DNA of 64,000 bases from Lutibacillus sp052034115 (GTDB lineage Bacteria > Actinomycetota > Actinomycetes > Actinomycetales > Dermatophilaceae). Under the pieces are notes generated by a model. The model did no database searches. It saw nothing but the letters and a program-made list of their open reading frames with translations, and was not told the DNA's origin. Shown here piece by piece: positions 24,808 to 33,169 of the stretch. The stretch spans positions 1 to 64,000 of the forward strand of contig JBPOIZ010000015.1 of the NCBI GenBank assembly GCA_052034115.1, read 5' to 3'. Position 1 is the first letter of the stretch; every line of letters begins with the position of its first letter. A program made the translations under genes and the position numbers.

Positions 24808-26541
24808 ATGACAGCCACGATCGGGTATGTCGCCGCGCCTGCCGCACCGGCCGCCCTGCCGGTGTGGGCCGCGTCGGCCCGGCCCGAGGCCGGCCGTCTG
24901 GGCCTCCTCGACGGCACGCCGACCCCCGACGCCGGTGGCGCCACGGTCGACACCCGCCGTCAGCGCGCGGCGGCTGCCGCGGTCGCGGCGCTGGCCGACC
25001 CAGTCATCGTCGAGCGGATCGCTCCCGACGTGCTCGACGCCCTGGCGGTGATCCTGGGCGGGCTCGACCCGAGCTGGCGTTGGGGAGCCGACTGCGCCGC
25101 CGCGCTCGAGATGGTCGAGGCCGGGCAGACCGTGGCCTCCTTTGCCGCCGCCACGACGGTGATGGGGGTAGCCGCCTACCACGACGAGATCCTCGCCCAG
25201 ATCCACGACGACATCGAGGGCCGCGACCCCGCGATCCGCGTCGGGGACCCCATCGACGATGCCGACCGGGCCACGGTTGCCGAGCTGACTGCCGCCGTGG
25301 GGTGGTCCGCCACAGCCTCGTGGCGGGCCGTCGCCTGGGCCACCCGCGACCGGCTCCGGCACGCGCCAGTGGTGGATCGGCTCCGCGCCGGCTCGCTCGA
25401 CGAGCCCACCGCCCGCCGGATCCTGGCGGCGACAACGGGCTGTCCCAGCGAGTGCCTGCCCGCGCTGATCGACCGGGTCCTCGCCCTCAATCCGGACGGG
25501 TCACGCCCCTCGTATGGTCAGGTGGGCCGCCGGCTGAGCAAGGAGGCGGCCGCCCTGGACGAGCAGGCCTGCCGCGAGGAGCAGGATCGGGCCGTGGCTC
25601 GACGCGGCGTGTGGGCCCACGTCCAGCCGGACGGCACCGGCACGCTGACCATCACCTCCACCACGAGCGCCATCGTCGCCGCCGCCGAGCGACTCGACGC
25701 CGTGGCCCGCGCACTGCGCTCAGGAGGTGACCATCGCACCGTGTCCCAGTTGCGCTCTGACGCTGCGCTCGATCTGCTCCACCGCGGTGTCCTCGTGGCG
25801 CCAGTCACCGATGCCGCTGCTGCCCAGGCCAAGCCGTCACCTGCCCACGCCAGTCCGTCACCTGCCCCGGCCGTGCCGGGACCGGCCCACTCCAGTCCGT
25901 CACCTGCCCAGGCCAATCCGTCACCTACCCCTGCCAGTCCGGCACCTGCCCCCGCCGCGCCAGGACCGGCCCACGCCAGTCCGGCACCTGCCCCCGCCGT
26001 GCCGGGAGCCGCGGGGCTGCCGATGCCGCCCGCGCGGGTGACCGTGATCGTCGGGTTGGAGACGTTGATGGGACTGGACGACAACCTCGCCGGCCTGCCG
26101 GGCTACGGGTTCGTCACCGCATCGCAGGCCCGCGACATCGCGTTCGCGCCGGGGTCGGTCTGGGCCCGGCTGGTGACCGACCACCACGGCGTCGCACGTG
26201 CGGTCGGCACCCATCGCTACCGGCCGGATGCGGCCACCACACGGCTGGTCCAGCATCGGGACACCATGTGCCGGGCGCCCGGCTGCACCACCCCTGCGGT
26301 TGACTGCGACCTCGACCACCAGATCCCCTTCCCCGCTGGCGACACCCACCCGAGCAACCTGGCGGCGCTGCACCGTGCGCACCACAACCTCAAGACGTTG
26401 CGCCTTTGGGCCAGTCGCCTCGACGAGCGCGACGGGGCGATCACCTGGACGACGCCGGCGCGCCGGTCCTACACCACCCGCCTGCACGACCACCGCGCCG
26501 ACCTGCGCCCCCCACCGGACACACCCGACCCACCCTTCTGA
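24808..26541 (+). CDS. DUF222 / HNH endonuclease domain protein (13E12-like)
   Basis: 577 aa. The N-terminal DUF222 region (about residues 40-330) is followed by a Pro/Ala/Ser repeat region (340-402) and a C-terminal HNH nuclease: C488 in CRAPGC, DCDLDHQIPF with the HNH histidine near 503, then HPSNLAALHRAHHNLKT. Metal-binding Cys and the His/Asn/His core appear intact. The family is multicopy and mobile in Actinobacteria; its biological target is unknown. ATG start with GAGGGGG upstream; the longer frame would start upstream of the predicted transcript start. Promoter and LexA-like box lie directly before it. Confidence 0.9.
   Translation: MTATIGYVAAPAAPAALPVWAASARPEAGRLGLLDGTPTPDAGGATVDTRRQRAAAAAVAALADPVIVERIAPDVLDALAVILGGLDPSWRWGADCAAALEMVEAGQTVASFAAATTVMGVAAYHDEILAQIHDDIEGRDPAIRVGDPIDDADRATVAELTAAVGWSATASWRAVAWATRDRLRHAPVVDRLRAGSLDEPTARRILAATTGCPSECLPALIDRVLALNPDGSRPSYGQVGRRLSKEAAALDEQACREEQDRAVARRGVWAHVQPDGTGTLTITSTTSAIVAAAERLDAVARALRSGGDHRTVSQLRSDAALDLLHRGVLVAPVTDAAAAQAKPSPAHASPSPAPAVPGPAHSSPSPAQANPSPTPASPAPAPAAPGPAHASPAPAPAVPGAAGLPMPPARVTVIVGLETLMGLDDNLAGLPGYGFVTASQARDIAFAPGSVWARLVTDHHGVARAVGTHRYRPDAATTRLVQHRDTMCRAPGCTTPAVDCDLDHQIPFPAGDTHPSNLAALHRAHHNLKTLRLWASRLDERDGAITWTTPARRSYTTRLHDHRADLRPPPDTPDPPF
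25825..26013 (+). repeat. Nine-unit 21-bp (7-residue) tandem repeat inside the HNH gene
   Basis: Nine in-frame units encode QAKPSPA, HASPSPA, PAVPGPA, HSSPSPA, QANPSPT, PASPAPA, PAAPGPA, HASPAPA and PAVPGAA. Units alternate in a higher-order pattern (PSPA and PGPA types), implying block duplication. It makes a flexible linker between DUF222 and HNH; because each unit is a multiple of three, copy-number change would keep the frame. Confidence 0.9.
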
Positions 26542-26561
26542 CCCGGCGTATGCCAAGCCCT

Positions 26562-27971
26562 TCAGGCGTGCAGGCGACGCGCCGCCTCGGCGATCGAGCC
26601 GGTCATCGAGGGGTAGATCGAGAAGGTGCCGGCGACCTGGTCCACGGTGAGCCCGTGCTGCACGGCGAGCGCCACCGGGAAGATCAACTCCGACGCCCGG
26701 GGGGCCACCACCACGCCACCGACGACGTTCCCGCCGCCGGTGCGGGCGAAGAGCTTGATGAACCCGTCGTCGAAGCCGTCCATCTTGGCCCGCGGGTTCG
26801 TCGCGAGCGGCAACGTCACTGCCCGTGCGTCCACCCGGCCCGAGTCGACGTCGGCCTGGGTGCAGCCCACTGTCGCGATCTGCGGGTCGGTGAAGATGTT
26901 CGCGCACACGACCCCGAGATTGAGCGGCGCCACGGCATCCCCCAACGCGTGCCACATCGCGATTCGGCCCTGCATCGCGGCCACGGACGCCAGCGGAAGC
27001 ACCCCGGTGCAGTCCCCGGCGGCATACACGCCGCGCACCGTCGTCCGCGAGACACCATCCACCTCGACGTGCCCGCCCGACGTGAGCCGCACCCCGACCG
27101 CCTCCAACCCCAGCCCTGAGGTCCTCGGCACCGACCCGACCGCCATGAGCGCGTGGCTGCCGGTCACCACCTGGCCGCCCGCCAACGTCACCTCGACCCC
27201 CGACTCGGTGCGCGTCACCGACTCGGCCCGCGACCTGGAGAGCACCTCCATACCGCGACGCCGGAACACGTCCTCGATGACCCGTGCCGCGTCCGCGTCC
27301 TCCCCCGGCAGCACGTGCTCACGCGACGACACGAGCACGACCTGGCTGCCGAGCGCCAGATAGGCGTGCGCCAACTCGGCGCCGGTCACGCCGGACCCGA
27401 CGACCACGAGCCGCTCGGGCAGCTCGGTCAGGTCGTAGATCTGCTTCCACGTGAGGATCCGCTCCCCGTCAGGTATGGCGCTCGCCAGCTCCCGGGGCCG
27501 CGCCCCCGTCGCGATGAGCACGACGTCGGCGAAGAAGTCCTCGTGTCCGCCCTCGCGCAGGTCCGCGCGCACCGCCGAGGGAGACAGCAGCCGAGCGGCG
27601 CCGGCCACCACCCGCACCCCGTCGGCGACCAACCGGGCCCTGATGTCGGCGCTCTGCGCACGGGCCAAACCGAGCACGCGCTCGTTGACCTGCCCCATGT
27701 CGGGACGGGCCACCGCGGCGAGCTCGATCGGGCCTCCCCCACCGACGCCGACGTGGACACCGAGGTCGCGGGCCCGCTCCAAAGCGCCCATCATGGTCGA
27801 CGTCGAGATGAGGGTCTTGCTCGGCACGCAGTCGGTGAGCACCGCCGCCCCGCCGATCCCGTCGCTGTCGATGACGGTGACCTCGGCACCGAGCTGGGCC
27901 GCAACCAAGGCCGCCTCGTAGCCACCCGGGCCACCACCGATGATGACCACTGACGTGCTGCGCGCATTCAC
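26562..27971 (-). CDS. lpdA: NAD(P)H:quinone oxidoreductase, LpdA-like
   Basis: 469 aa. A pyridine nucleotide-disulfide reductase fold: FAD motif VVIIGGGPGGYEAALVAAQ, NAD(P) motif LVVVGSGVTGAELAHAYLALG, second FAD motif VYAAGDCTGVLPL and C-terminal dimerisation domain. The usual redox pair CxxxxC is broken: GGAAVLTDC48VPSKT has Ala where the first Cys would be, as in M. tuberculosis LpdA (Rv3303c), which reduces quinones rather than lipoamide. GTG start chosen by family N terminus. The HNH gene converges 20 bases away; the TIGR03086 gene is 23 bases upstream on the same strand. Confidence 0.85.
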   Translation of the reverse strand: MNARSTSVVIIGGGPGGYEAALVAAQLGAEVTVIDSDGIGGAAVLTDCVPSKTLISTSTMMGALERARDLGVHVGVGGGGPIELAAVARPDMGQVNERVLGLARAQSADIRARLVADGVRVVAGAARLLSPSAVRADLREGGHEDFFADVVLIATGARPRELASAIPDGERILTWKQIYDLTELPERLVVVGSGVTGAELAHAYLALGSQVVLVSSREHVLPGEDADAARVIEDVFRRRGMEVLSRSRAESVTRTESGVEVTLAGGQVVTGSHALMAVGSVPRTSGLGLEAVGVRLTSGGHVEVDGVSRTTVRGVYAAGDCTGVLPLASVAAMQGRIAMWHALGDAVAPLNLGVVCANIFTDPQIATVGCTQADVDSGRVDARAVTLPLATNPRAKMDGFDDGFIKLFARTGGGNVVGGVVVAPRASELIFPVALAVQHGLTVDQVAGTFSIYPSMTGSIAEAARRLHA

Positions 27972-27994
27972 CCAGACATCCAACACCAGTCCGG

Positions 27995-28543
27995 TCAGCC
28001 GCGGCGTCCCAGTCTCGCGAGCACCTGCGTCTGCCGGTCGGCGTCGGCCGGCGCATCGAGGGCCGGGCGGCACACGCCCTCCTGGTAGAGCCCCGGGCCG
28101 AAACCCTGCGCCAAGGCATCGACGACATCAAGCTCGGCCTCGGTGAAGCGCTCATCGCGACCAGCGGCTCGAGCGATGTCCCATCGGTGGACGAGCAGGT
28201 CCCACCCATAGAAGTCCAGCAGGGTCGCTCCGACCGTCGTCGGCCCGAAGAAGCCGTCATACCCGAGGTCCATGACCGTGCTGTCCGCGACGACCCGCCG
28301 CACCGCCCCGTCATGTGCCGCCCACCCGGCGGCCGGGTCCACGGCCAGGGCCGGCACCGGACCCAGGTCGACGCCGTGGCCGGCAAGGAACTCGCGCTGA
28401 GTGGTCACGACGTGGTCGAGGACGTCGCGAGCGGTCCAGCCGTCGCAGGGGGACGGATGATCCCAAGCCTCGTCCTGAAGTCCGACGACGAGCGACCCGA
28501 AGGGGTCGGCCACGGCGCAGTAGCGATCGAGATGGTCAGACAT
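27995..28543 (-). CDS. TIGR03086-family (mycothiol-dependent DinB-like) protein
   Basis: 182 aa. N-terminal SPCDGWTARDVLDHVV is the conserved metal/thiol site of the maleylpyruvate-isomerase-like DinB fold, and VHRWDIARAAGRDERF the C-terminal TIGR03086 signature. The reaction is unknown; related proteins use mycothiol. ATG start preceded by GAAGGAG. It is divergently arranged with an AraC-type regulator across 77 bases, so it is a probable target of that regulator. Confidence 0.8.
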   Translation of the reverse strand: MSDHLDRYCAVADPFGSLVVGLQDEAWDHPSPCDGWTARDVLDHVVTTQREFLAGHGVDLGPVPALAVDPAAGWAAHDGAVRRVVADSTVMDLGYDGFFGPTTVGATLLDFYGWDLLVHRWDIARAAGRDERFTEAELDVVDALAQGFGPGLYQEGVCRPALDAPADADRQTQVLARLGRRG

Positions 28544-28620
28544 GGGGCTCCTTCGTGCCGGGAACGGTCGGCAACGACGGTAGGAGCCGTCCCGGGCCGA
28601 GGTCTTGATAGTTTCCGACA

Positions 28621-29475
28621 GTGGAGCGGCACGACGACGCCGAGCCGGTCGACGACATCGACCGCGCGCATTTGGCGGACCCCACCGACCGGTCCTTCAC
28701 CATCGCCCGCTACCCCTCTCAGCCGCACCTGGCCGACCTCGTGCGTCGCTACTGGGTCCCGGTCTGGGCCGTGCCGGACGGCGACGAGTCGCCGCAGAAG
28801 GTCCTCCAATACCCCGTCTGCCTCATCGTCGTCGCAAGCGAGTACGCCCGGTTCTACGGGCCGACACGAGGGCTGTCGACGACGACGCTGTCGGGCCGTG
28901 GGTGGGCCGCAGGGGTCATGCTGCAGCCCGCGGCCGGCTTCCTTCTCACGGGCCAGCCGGTCTCACGGCTGGCGGACCGCCATATCGACCTGACCGACAT
29001 ACCGACGCTGCGTGCGACCGAGCTGGTCCGGGCCGTGCACCTGGCCATGCGGGCCGCACCGGCCGCGGCACCGAGCCACCGGGCGGCTCTGCTCGCCTTC
29101 GCCGAAGCGCTCCGTGGGCTCACCCCGGTCGACGACGAGGGCCGGCTCGTCAACGACATCGTCGCCCTCGTCGAGAACAGCCCGGACCTGATGCGAGTGG
29201 ACGACCTGTGCGCCATCCTCGAGCGCTCCGAACGCAGCCTCCAACGACTGCTCCTGCGCCGAGTCGGCGTCGGTCCTAAATGGCTCATCCGGCGTCGTCG
29301 CCTTCACGAGGCCGTCGCCAGGCTACGGGAGGGCGGATCGCTCGCCGACCTGTCCGCCCGGCTCGGGTATGCCGACCAGGCCCACTTCACCCGCGACTTC
29401 CGCCGCTCCACGGGACTGACCCCCGGCGCGTTCGCGGCGACCTTCACAGCGACCCCCTCCGCCCCAATAGGCTGA
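28621..29475 (+). CDS. AraC-family transcriptional regulator
   Basis: 284 aa. An N-terminal sensor region (LADLVRRYWVPVWAV ... QYPVCLIVVASE ... FLLTGQPVSRLADR), of the DUF6597 type, leads to a C-terminal AraC DNA-binding domain of two helix-turn-helix units: MRVDDLCAILERSERSLQRLLLRRVGVGPKWLIRRRRL and ADLSARLGYADQAHFTRDFRRSTGLTPGAF. GTG start; the upstream gap to the divergent TIGR03086 gene is 77 bases, suggesting local regulation. Its stop codon overlaps the -10 box of the next gene. Confidence 0.88.
   Translation: MERHDDAEPVDDIDRAHLADPTDRSFTIARYPSQPHLADLVRRYWVPVWAVPDGDESPQKVLQYPVCLIVVASEYARFYGPTRGLSTTTLSGRGWAAGVMLQPAAGFLLTGQPVSRLADRHIDLTDIPTLRATELVRAVHLAMRAAPAAAPSHRAALLAFAEALRGLTPVDDEGRLVNDIVALVENSPDLMRVDDLCAILERSERSLQRLLLRRVGVGPKWLIRRRRLHEAVARLREGGSLADLSARLGYADQAHFTRDFRRSTGLTPGAFAATFTATPSAPIG
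29468..29473 (+). promoter_or_regulatory. Candidate -10 box for leaderless punA transcript
   Basis: TAGGCT ends six bases before the ATG of the purine nucleoside phosphorylase gene, and no ribosome binding site fits between. Transcription would start at or next to the A of ATG. The box overlaps the end of the AraC gene. Confidence 0.5.
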
Positions 29476-29479
29476 GCGC

Positions 29480-30319
29480 ATGACCACGCCAATGACGGCC
29501 GGCCCGTTCGATGACCCCGCAACCGACCCGATGGAGGTCGCGGCCGCCGCGGCCGCCGTTATCGCCGAGCGGACCGGCACCGCCAGCCACGACATCGCCC
29601 TCGTCCTCGGCTCCGGCTGGGGTCAGACCGCCGACCTCATCGGCCAGACCCTCGCAACGATCCCCCACGAGGACGTCCCCGGCTTCGCCAAGGCCGCCGT
29701 GGCCGGACACTCCGGGTCGATGCGTTCGGTCGCCATCGGCGACACCGGCCGCCGGGCATTGGTCTACGGCACCCGGACCCACTTCTACGAGGGCCGCGGC
29801 GTGCGCGCCGTCGTGCACGGCGTCCGCACCGCAGCCGCCGCCGGGTGTCGCGCCATCGTCCTGACCAACGGCTGCGGTGGGTTGCGCGAGGAGTGGCGCC
29901 CCGGCACGCCGGTGCTCATCCGCGACCAGATCAACCTCACCGCCACCTCGCCCCTCGAGGGCGCGACCTTCGTCGACCTGACCGACCTGTACTCCCCCCG
30001 ATTGCGCGCCATCGCCCAGGAGGTCGACCCCGACCTCGACGAGGGCGTCTACGTCCAGTTCCGCGGCCCCCAGTACGAAACGCCGGCCGAGGTGCAGATG
30101 GCCAAGCGACTCGGCGGCGACCTCGTGGGGATGTCGACGACCCTGGAAGCCATCGCGGCACGCCACGTCGGCCTGGAGATCCTCGGGGTGTCCCTGGTGA
30201 CGAACCTCGCCGCAGGCATCTCCCCCGTGCCCCTGTCCCACCAGGAGGTGCTCGAGGCGGGCCAAGCTGCTGCCGAACGCTGCGGCCGACTCCTCGCTGC
30301 CGTCGTCGGAAGGATCTGA
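29480..30319 (+). CDS. punA: Purine-nucleoside phosphorylase
   Basis: 279 aa, the size of the trimeric (class II) enzyme. It splits inosine and guanosine with phosphate into base plus ribose-1-phosphate. Seen: phosphate-site ALVLGSGWG, VAGHSGS with active-site His, TRTHFYEGRG, LTNGCGGLREEW, YVQFRGPQYETPAEVQMAKRLGGDLVGMSTTLEAIAAR (the substrate Glu in the GPQYET segment, and the purine-site region), and ISVTNLA-like VSLVTNLAAGIS. ATG start immediately after a -10 box. It runs into the phosphohexomutase gene two bases later, forming a salvage operon. Confidence 0.93.
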   Translation: MTTPMTAGPFDDPATDPMEVAAAAAAVIAERTGTASHDIALVLGSGWGQTADLIGQTLATIPHEDVPGFAKAAVAGHSGSMRSVAIGDTGRRALVYGTRTHFYEGRGVRAVVHGVRTAAAAGCRAIVLTNGCGGLREEWRPGTPVLIRDQINLTATSPLEGATFVDLTDLYSPRLRAIAQEVDPDLDEGVYVQFRGPQYETPAEVQMAKRLGGDLVGMSTTLEAIAARHVGLEILGVSLVTNLAAGISPVPLSHQEVLEAGQAAAERCGRLLAAVVGRI

Positions 30320-30321
30320 GC

Positions 30322-31977
30322 ATGTCCGATCTCGTGGCCCGCGCCCAGGCGTGGATCGAGGACGACCCGGACCCGCGCACCCGCGAGGAGCTGACCCGGG
30401 TCGTGCAGGCCGTCCAGGCCGGTGACGAGCAGGCCGGGCGCGACCTCGCCGACCGCTTCGACGGGACCCTCGAGTTCGGCACGGCAGGCCTACGCGGAGC
30501 CCTCGGGGCCGGCCCCAACCGCATGAACCGCTGCGTCGTCATCCGCGCCGCCGCCGGCCTGACGGCATACCTGAAGAACACCGTCGGGGAGCACCCGCGC
30601 GTCGTAGTCGGCTACGACGCCCGCTACGGCTCGAAGACCTTCGCGCAGGACACCGCGGCCATCGTCGTCGCGGCCGGCGGCACCGCCTTCCTCATGCCGC
30701 GCACCCTGCCCACCCCGGTGCTCGCCTTCGCCATCCGCCACCTCGGCTGCGACGCCGGCGTCATGGTGACCGCCAGCCACAACCCGCCCCAGGACAACGG
30801 CTACAAGGTCTACCTCGGCGACGGCAGCCAGATCGTCCCCCCCGCCGATGCCGACATCGCGGCACAGATCGCGGCGATCCCTTCGGTCGCGTCAGTTGAC
30901 CGCGCCGAGTCCGGGTGGGAGGTCCTCGGGCCTGAGCTCTTCGACGCGTATGTCGGTGCCGTCGCCGCCCTCGTCCGCCCGGACAGCGCGCGCCAGGTCA
31001 GCGTCGTGCACACCTCGTTGCACGGCGTCGGCGACGACACCATCCGGGCGGCGTTCCGCGCTGCGGGCTTCGCCTCCCCCGTCGTCGTCGCCGACCAGGC
31101 GATGCCCGACCCGGACTTCCCCACCGTCGCCTTCCCCAATCCTGAGGAGAAGGGCGCCATCGACCACGCCCTCGACCTCGCGGCGCAGGTGCACCCGGAC
31201 GTCGTGGTGGCCAACGACCCGGACGCGGACCGCTGCGCGGCCGCGGTGCTCGACGGCGGCTCCTGGCGCATGCTTCGCGGCGACGAGCTCGGCGCCCTGC
31301 TCGGCTGGCATCTGCTCCAGCGTGGCGTGCCGCAGGGTCGCGGTTTCGCCAACTCGATCGTCTCCTCGCGCCTCCTCGGCGCCATGGCCCGCGCCGCCGG
31401 GGTGCCCCACGAGGAGACCCTGACCGGGTTCAAGTGGATCGCGCGCGTGCCCGACCTGGCCTACGGATACGAGGAGGCGCTCGGCTACTGCGTGGCACCG
31501 GACGTGGTGCGCGACAAGGACGGCGTCAGCGCGGCACTGCTCGTCGCCGAGCTCACCGCCGACCTGCGCACCCAGGGCCGCACACCACTCGACGTCCTGG
31601 ACGACATCGCCCGGCAGCACGGCGTCTACCACACCGACGCGTTCTCGGTGCGGGTCAGCGACCTGTCCCTCATCGGCATGGTCATGGCCCGCTTGCGCCA
31701 GTCTCCCCCGGGGCAGATCGCCGGCCAGCCGGTGGCCCGCCTCGACGATCTCGCTGCTGGCGACGGTGGCCTGCCGCCGACCGACGGGCTGCGCTTCTTC
31801 CTCGCCGACGACTCGCGCATCATCGTCCGCCCGAGCGGGACCGAGCCCAAGCTGAAGGTCTACCTGGAGGTCATCGAACCGGTCCGTGACGGCGACGTGG
31901 CCGCGGCAAAGGCCCGAGCCACCCAACGCATGTCCGCGGTCAAGGCCGATTTCGTCGCGCTGACCACTACCGACTGA
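30322..31977 (+). CDS. pmmB: Phospho-sugar mutase (phosphomannomutase/phosphoglucomutase/phosphopentomutase type)
   Basis: 551 aa. The alpha-D-phosphohexomutase family: N-terminal FGTAGLRGALGAG, phosphoserine loop VTASHNPPQDNGYK, metal loop VANDPDADRCAAAV, sugar-binding region GYEEALGYC and C-terminal phosphate loop RPSGTEPKLKVYLE. The pairing with a purine nucleoside phosphorylase suggests it may convert ribose-1-phosphate to ribose-5-phosphate, as phosphopentomutase-active members of this family do. ATG start two bases after the punA stop. Its last codons lie in a 14-bp tandem repeat. Confidence 0.88.
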   Translation: MSDLVARAQAWIEDDPDPRTREELTRVVQAVQAGDEQAGRDLADRFDGTLEFGTAGLRGALGAGPNRMNRCVVIRAAAGLTAYLKNTVGEHPRVVVGYDARYGSKTFAQDTAAIVVAAGGTAFLMPRTLPTPVLAFAIRHLGCDAGVMVTASHNPPQDNGYKVYLGDGSQIVPPADADIAAQIAAIPSVASVDRAESGWEVLGPELFDAYVGAVAALVRPDSARQVSVVHTSLHGVGDDTIRAAFRAAGFASPVVVADQAMPDPDFPTVAFPNPEEKGAIDHALDLAAQVHPDVVVANDPDADRCAAAVLDGGSWRMLRGDELGALLGWHLLQRGVPQGRGFANSIVSSRLLGAMARAAGVPHEETLTGFKWIARVPDLAYGYEEALGYCVAPDVVRDKDGVSAALLVAELTADLRTQGRTPLDVLDDIARQHGVYHTDAFSVRVSDLSLIGMVMARLRQSPPGQIAGQPVARLDDLAAGDGGLPPTDGLRFFLADDSRIIVRPSGTEPKLKVYLEVIEPVRDGDVAAAKARATQRMSAVKADFVALTTTD

Positions 31978-32005
31978 CCACTACCGACTGACCGCTACCG
32001 ACTGA
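31964..32005. repeat. Three-unit 14-bp tandem repeat at a convergent gene junction
   Basis: Units at 31964-31977, 31978-31991 and 31992-32005 read CCACTACCGACTGA, identical except for one base (G for A) in the third. The first holds the end of pmmB including its TGA, and the third overlaps the stop of the convergent PH-domain gene. The repeat therefore sets both C termini and could vary by slippage. Confidence 0.85.
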
Positions 32006-32540
32006 CCAGGGCCACCAGGAGCAGGGCAGCCGGGACTCCGAGCAGCGTCAGCCCGACGGGATCCCAGTGCCGTCGGACGTCGGCACTGCCGGCCTGTGCA
32101 CCGATCTCGTCACGAACCTCGACGAGCAGGTCGGCGACGGTTCGTGCGTCGCGGGTCACCCACTGGGGATTCGGTTTGAGTCGCTGGCTGGAGATGGCCC
32201 ACGCGACGACCCGCCCGGCGGTGGCCGTGTGCACTTCGAGGTTCCACTGGCTGGCGACGTCGCGCACCTGCGCCCAGGGGATCTCGACGACGCGCAGCGG
32301 GTTCGCCACCCGCACGCCCTGCTCGGTCAGGGTCAGCGAGGGTCGCACGAACAGCGCGACGTTCAGGCCGATCCACAGCAGCGTGCCCGCGGACCCGGCG
32401 CCGCGCACCTCGCCGCCGCTGATCAACGCCACGAGGATGACGACCCCGACGAGGGCACCGAGCACACCGGTCACCACGGCGCCTCGTTGACGCACCGGCC
32501 CCACCGGAAGAACGGTGGGCAGGTTTGTGGGCTGAGTCAC
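31995..32540 (-). CDS. PH-domain-like membrane protein
   Basis: 181 aa. Two N-terminal hydrophobic segments (VVTGVLGALVGVVILVALI and TLLWIGLNVALFV) are followed by a bacterial PH-like domain: LTLTEQGVRVANPLRVVEIPWAQVRDV, a recognisable pattern of the membrane-PH family with an ITPW-type strand, then a C-terminal hydrophobic helix (VGLTLLGVPAALLLVALVS). Function unknown; the family sits in many actinobacterial genomes near transport or ribosomal genes. Its 5' end is divergent from the uridine kinase gene across 38 bases. Confidence 0.75.
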   Translation of the reverse strand: MTQPTNLPTVLPVGPVRQRGAVVTGVLGALVGVVILVALISGGEVRGAGSAGTLLWIGLNVALFVRPSLTLTEQGVRVANPLRVVEIPWAQVRDVASQWNLEVHTATAGRVVAWAISSQRLKPNPQWVTRDARTVADLLVEVRDEIGAQAGSADVRRHWDPVGLTLLGVPAALLLVALVSR

Positions 32541-32565
32541 CGGCTCATCGTATGTCGCGCGCGAC

Positions 32566-32571
32566 TACACT
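32566..32571 (+). promoter_or_regulatory. Candidate -10 box for leaderless uridine kinase transcript
   Basis: TACACT ends seven bases before the GTG start of the uridine kinase gene, with no purine-rich ribosome binding site between, so the message would begin at or near the GTG. Confidence 0.5.
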
Positions 32572-32578
32572 CCGGGCC

Positions 32579-33169
32579 GTGACGTCCCGAGCCCGAGTGG
32601 TCATCCTCGCCGGGCCGAGCGGCTCCGGTAAGTCGCGTCTCGCCGAGCGCCTCGCGGCTCGGCACGCCTGGCCGATCGTGCGACTCGACGACTTCTACCG
32701 CGACGGGGACGACCCCGACCTCCCGATGCTCCCGCTGGGCATCCCCGACTGGGATCACCCTCGCTCGTGGAACGCGCCGGCCGCCGTGGCGGCGCTCCGC
32801 GAACTCATCGACACCGGCCGCACGACCGTTCCCACCTACGACCTCGCGGCCTCCCGGGCCGTCGGCGAGCGCGAGCTCTCGGCGCCGGCGCATTCCTGCA
32901 TCATCGCCGAGGGGGTCTTCGCCGCCGAGATCATCCCGGACCTGCGTGCGAACGCCTTGCTGGCCGGCGCCTACTGCGTCGGCCACCCGCGCTGGCTGAC
33001 CTTCGCCCTGCGGCTCGCGCGTGACCTGCGGGAGCGCCGCAAACCGCCGATGGTCCTGCTGCGCCGAGGACTGGTCCTGTGGCGCCGCGAGCCGGCCGTC
33101 GTCTCGCGCGCGGTGGCCTGCGGCGCCGCATGCCGGTCGCCCCGTGCGGTCGAACGGGAGCTGGGCTAG
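32579..33169 (+). CDS. udk: Uridine kinase-type P-loop kinase
   Basis: 196 aa. Walker A GPSGSGKSRLAERLA, then VRLDDFYRDGDDPDLP, the lid and substrate Asp/Tyr region of uridine/phosphoribulokinase family kinases, and PDWDHPRSWN with TTVPTYDL. It probably phosphorylates uridine/cytidine in pyrimidine salvage. GTG start chosen directly after a -10 box; an ATG nine codons earlier is possible. It converges on the adenosine deaminase gene, overlapping it by four bases (33166-33169). Confidence 0.85.
   Translation: MTSRARVVILAGPSGSGKSRLAERLAARHAWPIVRLDDFYRDGDDPDLPMLPLGIPDWDHPRSWNAPAAVAALRELIDTGRTTVPTYDLAASRAVGERELSAPAHSCIIAEGVFAAEIIPDLRANALLAGAYCVGHPRWLTFALRLARDLRERRKPPMVLLRRGLVLWRREPAVVSRAVACGAACRSPRAVERELG

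Noticed and set aside
25825..26013. CRISPR-like array
   Set aside because: The units are adjacent, in-frame and without spacers, so this is a coding tandem repeat. No CRISPR-like spacing of repeats was seen elsewhere.
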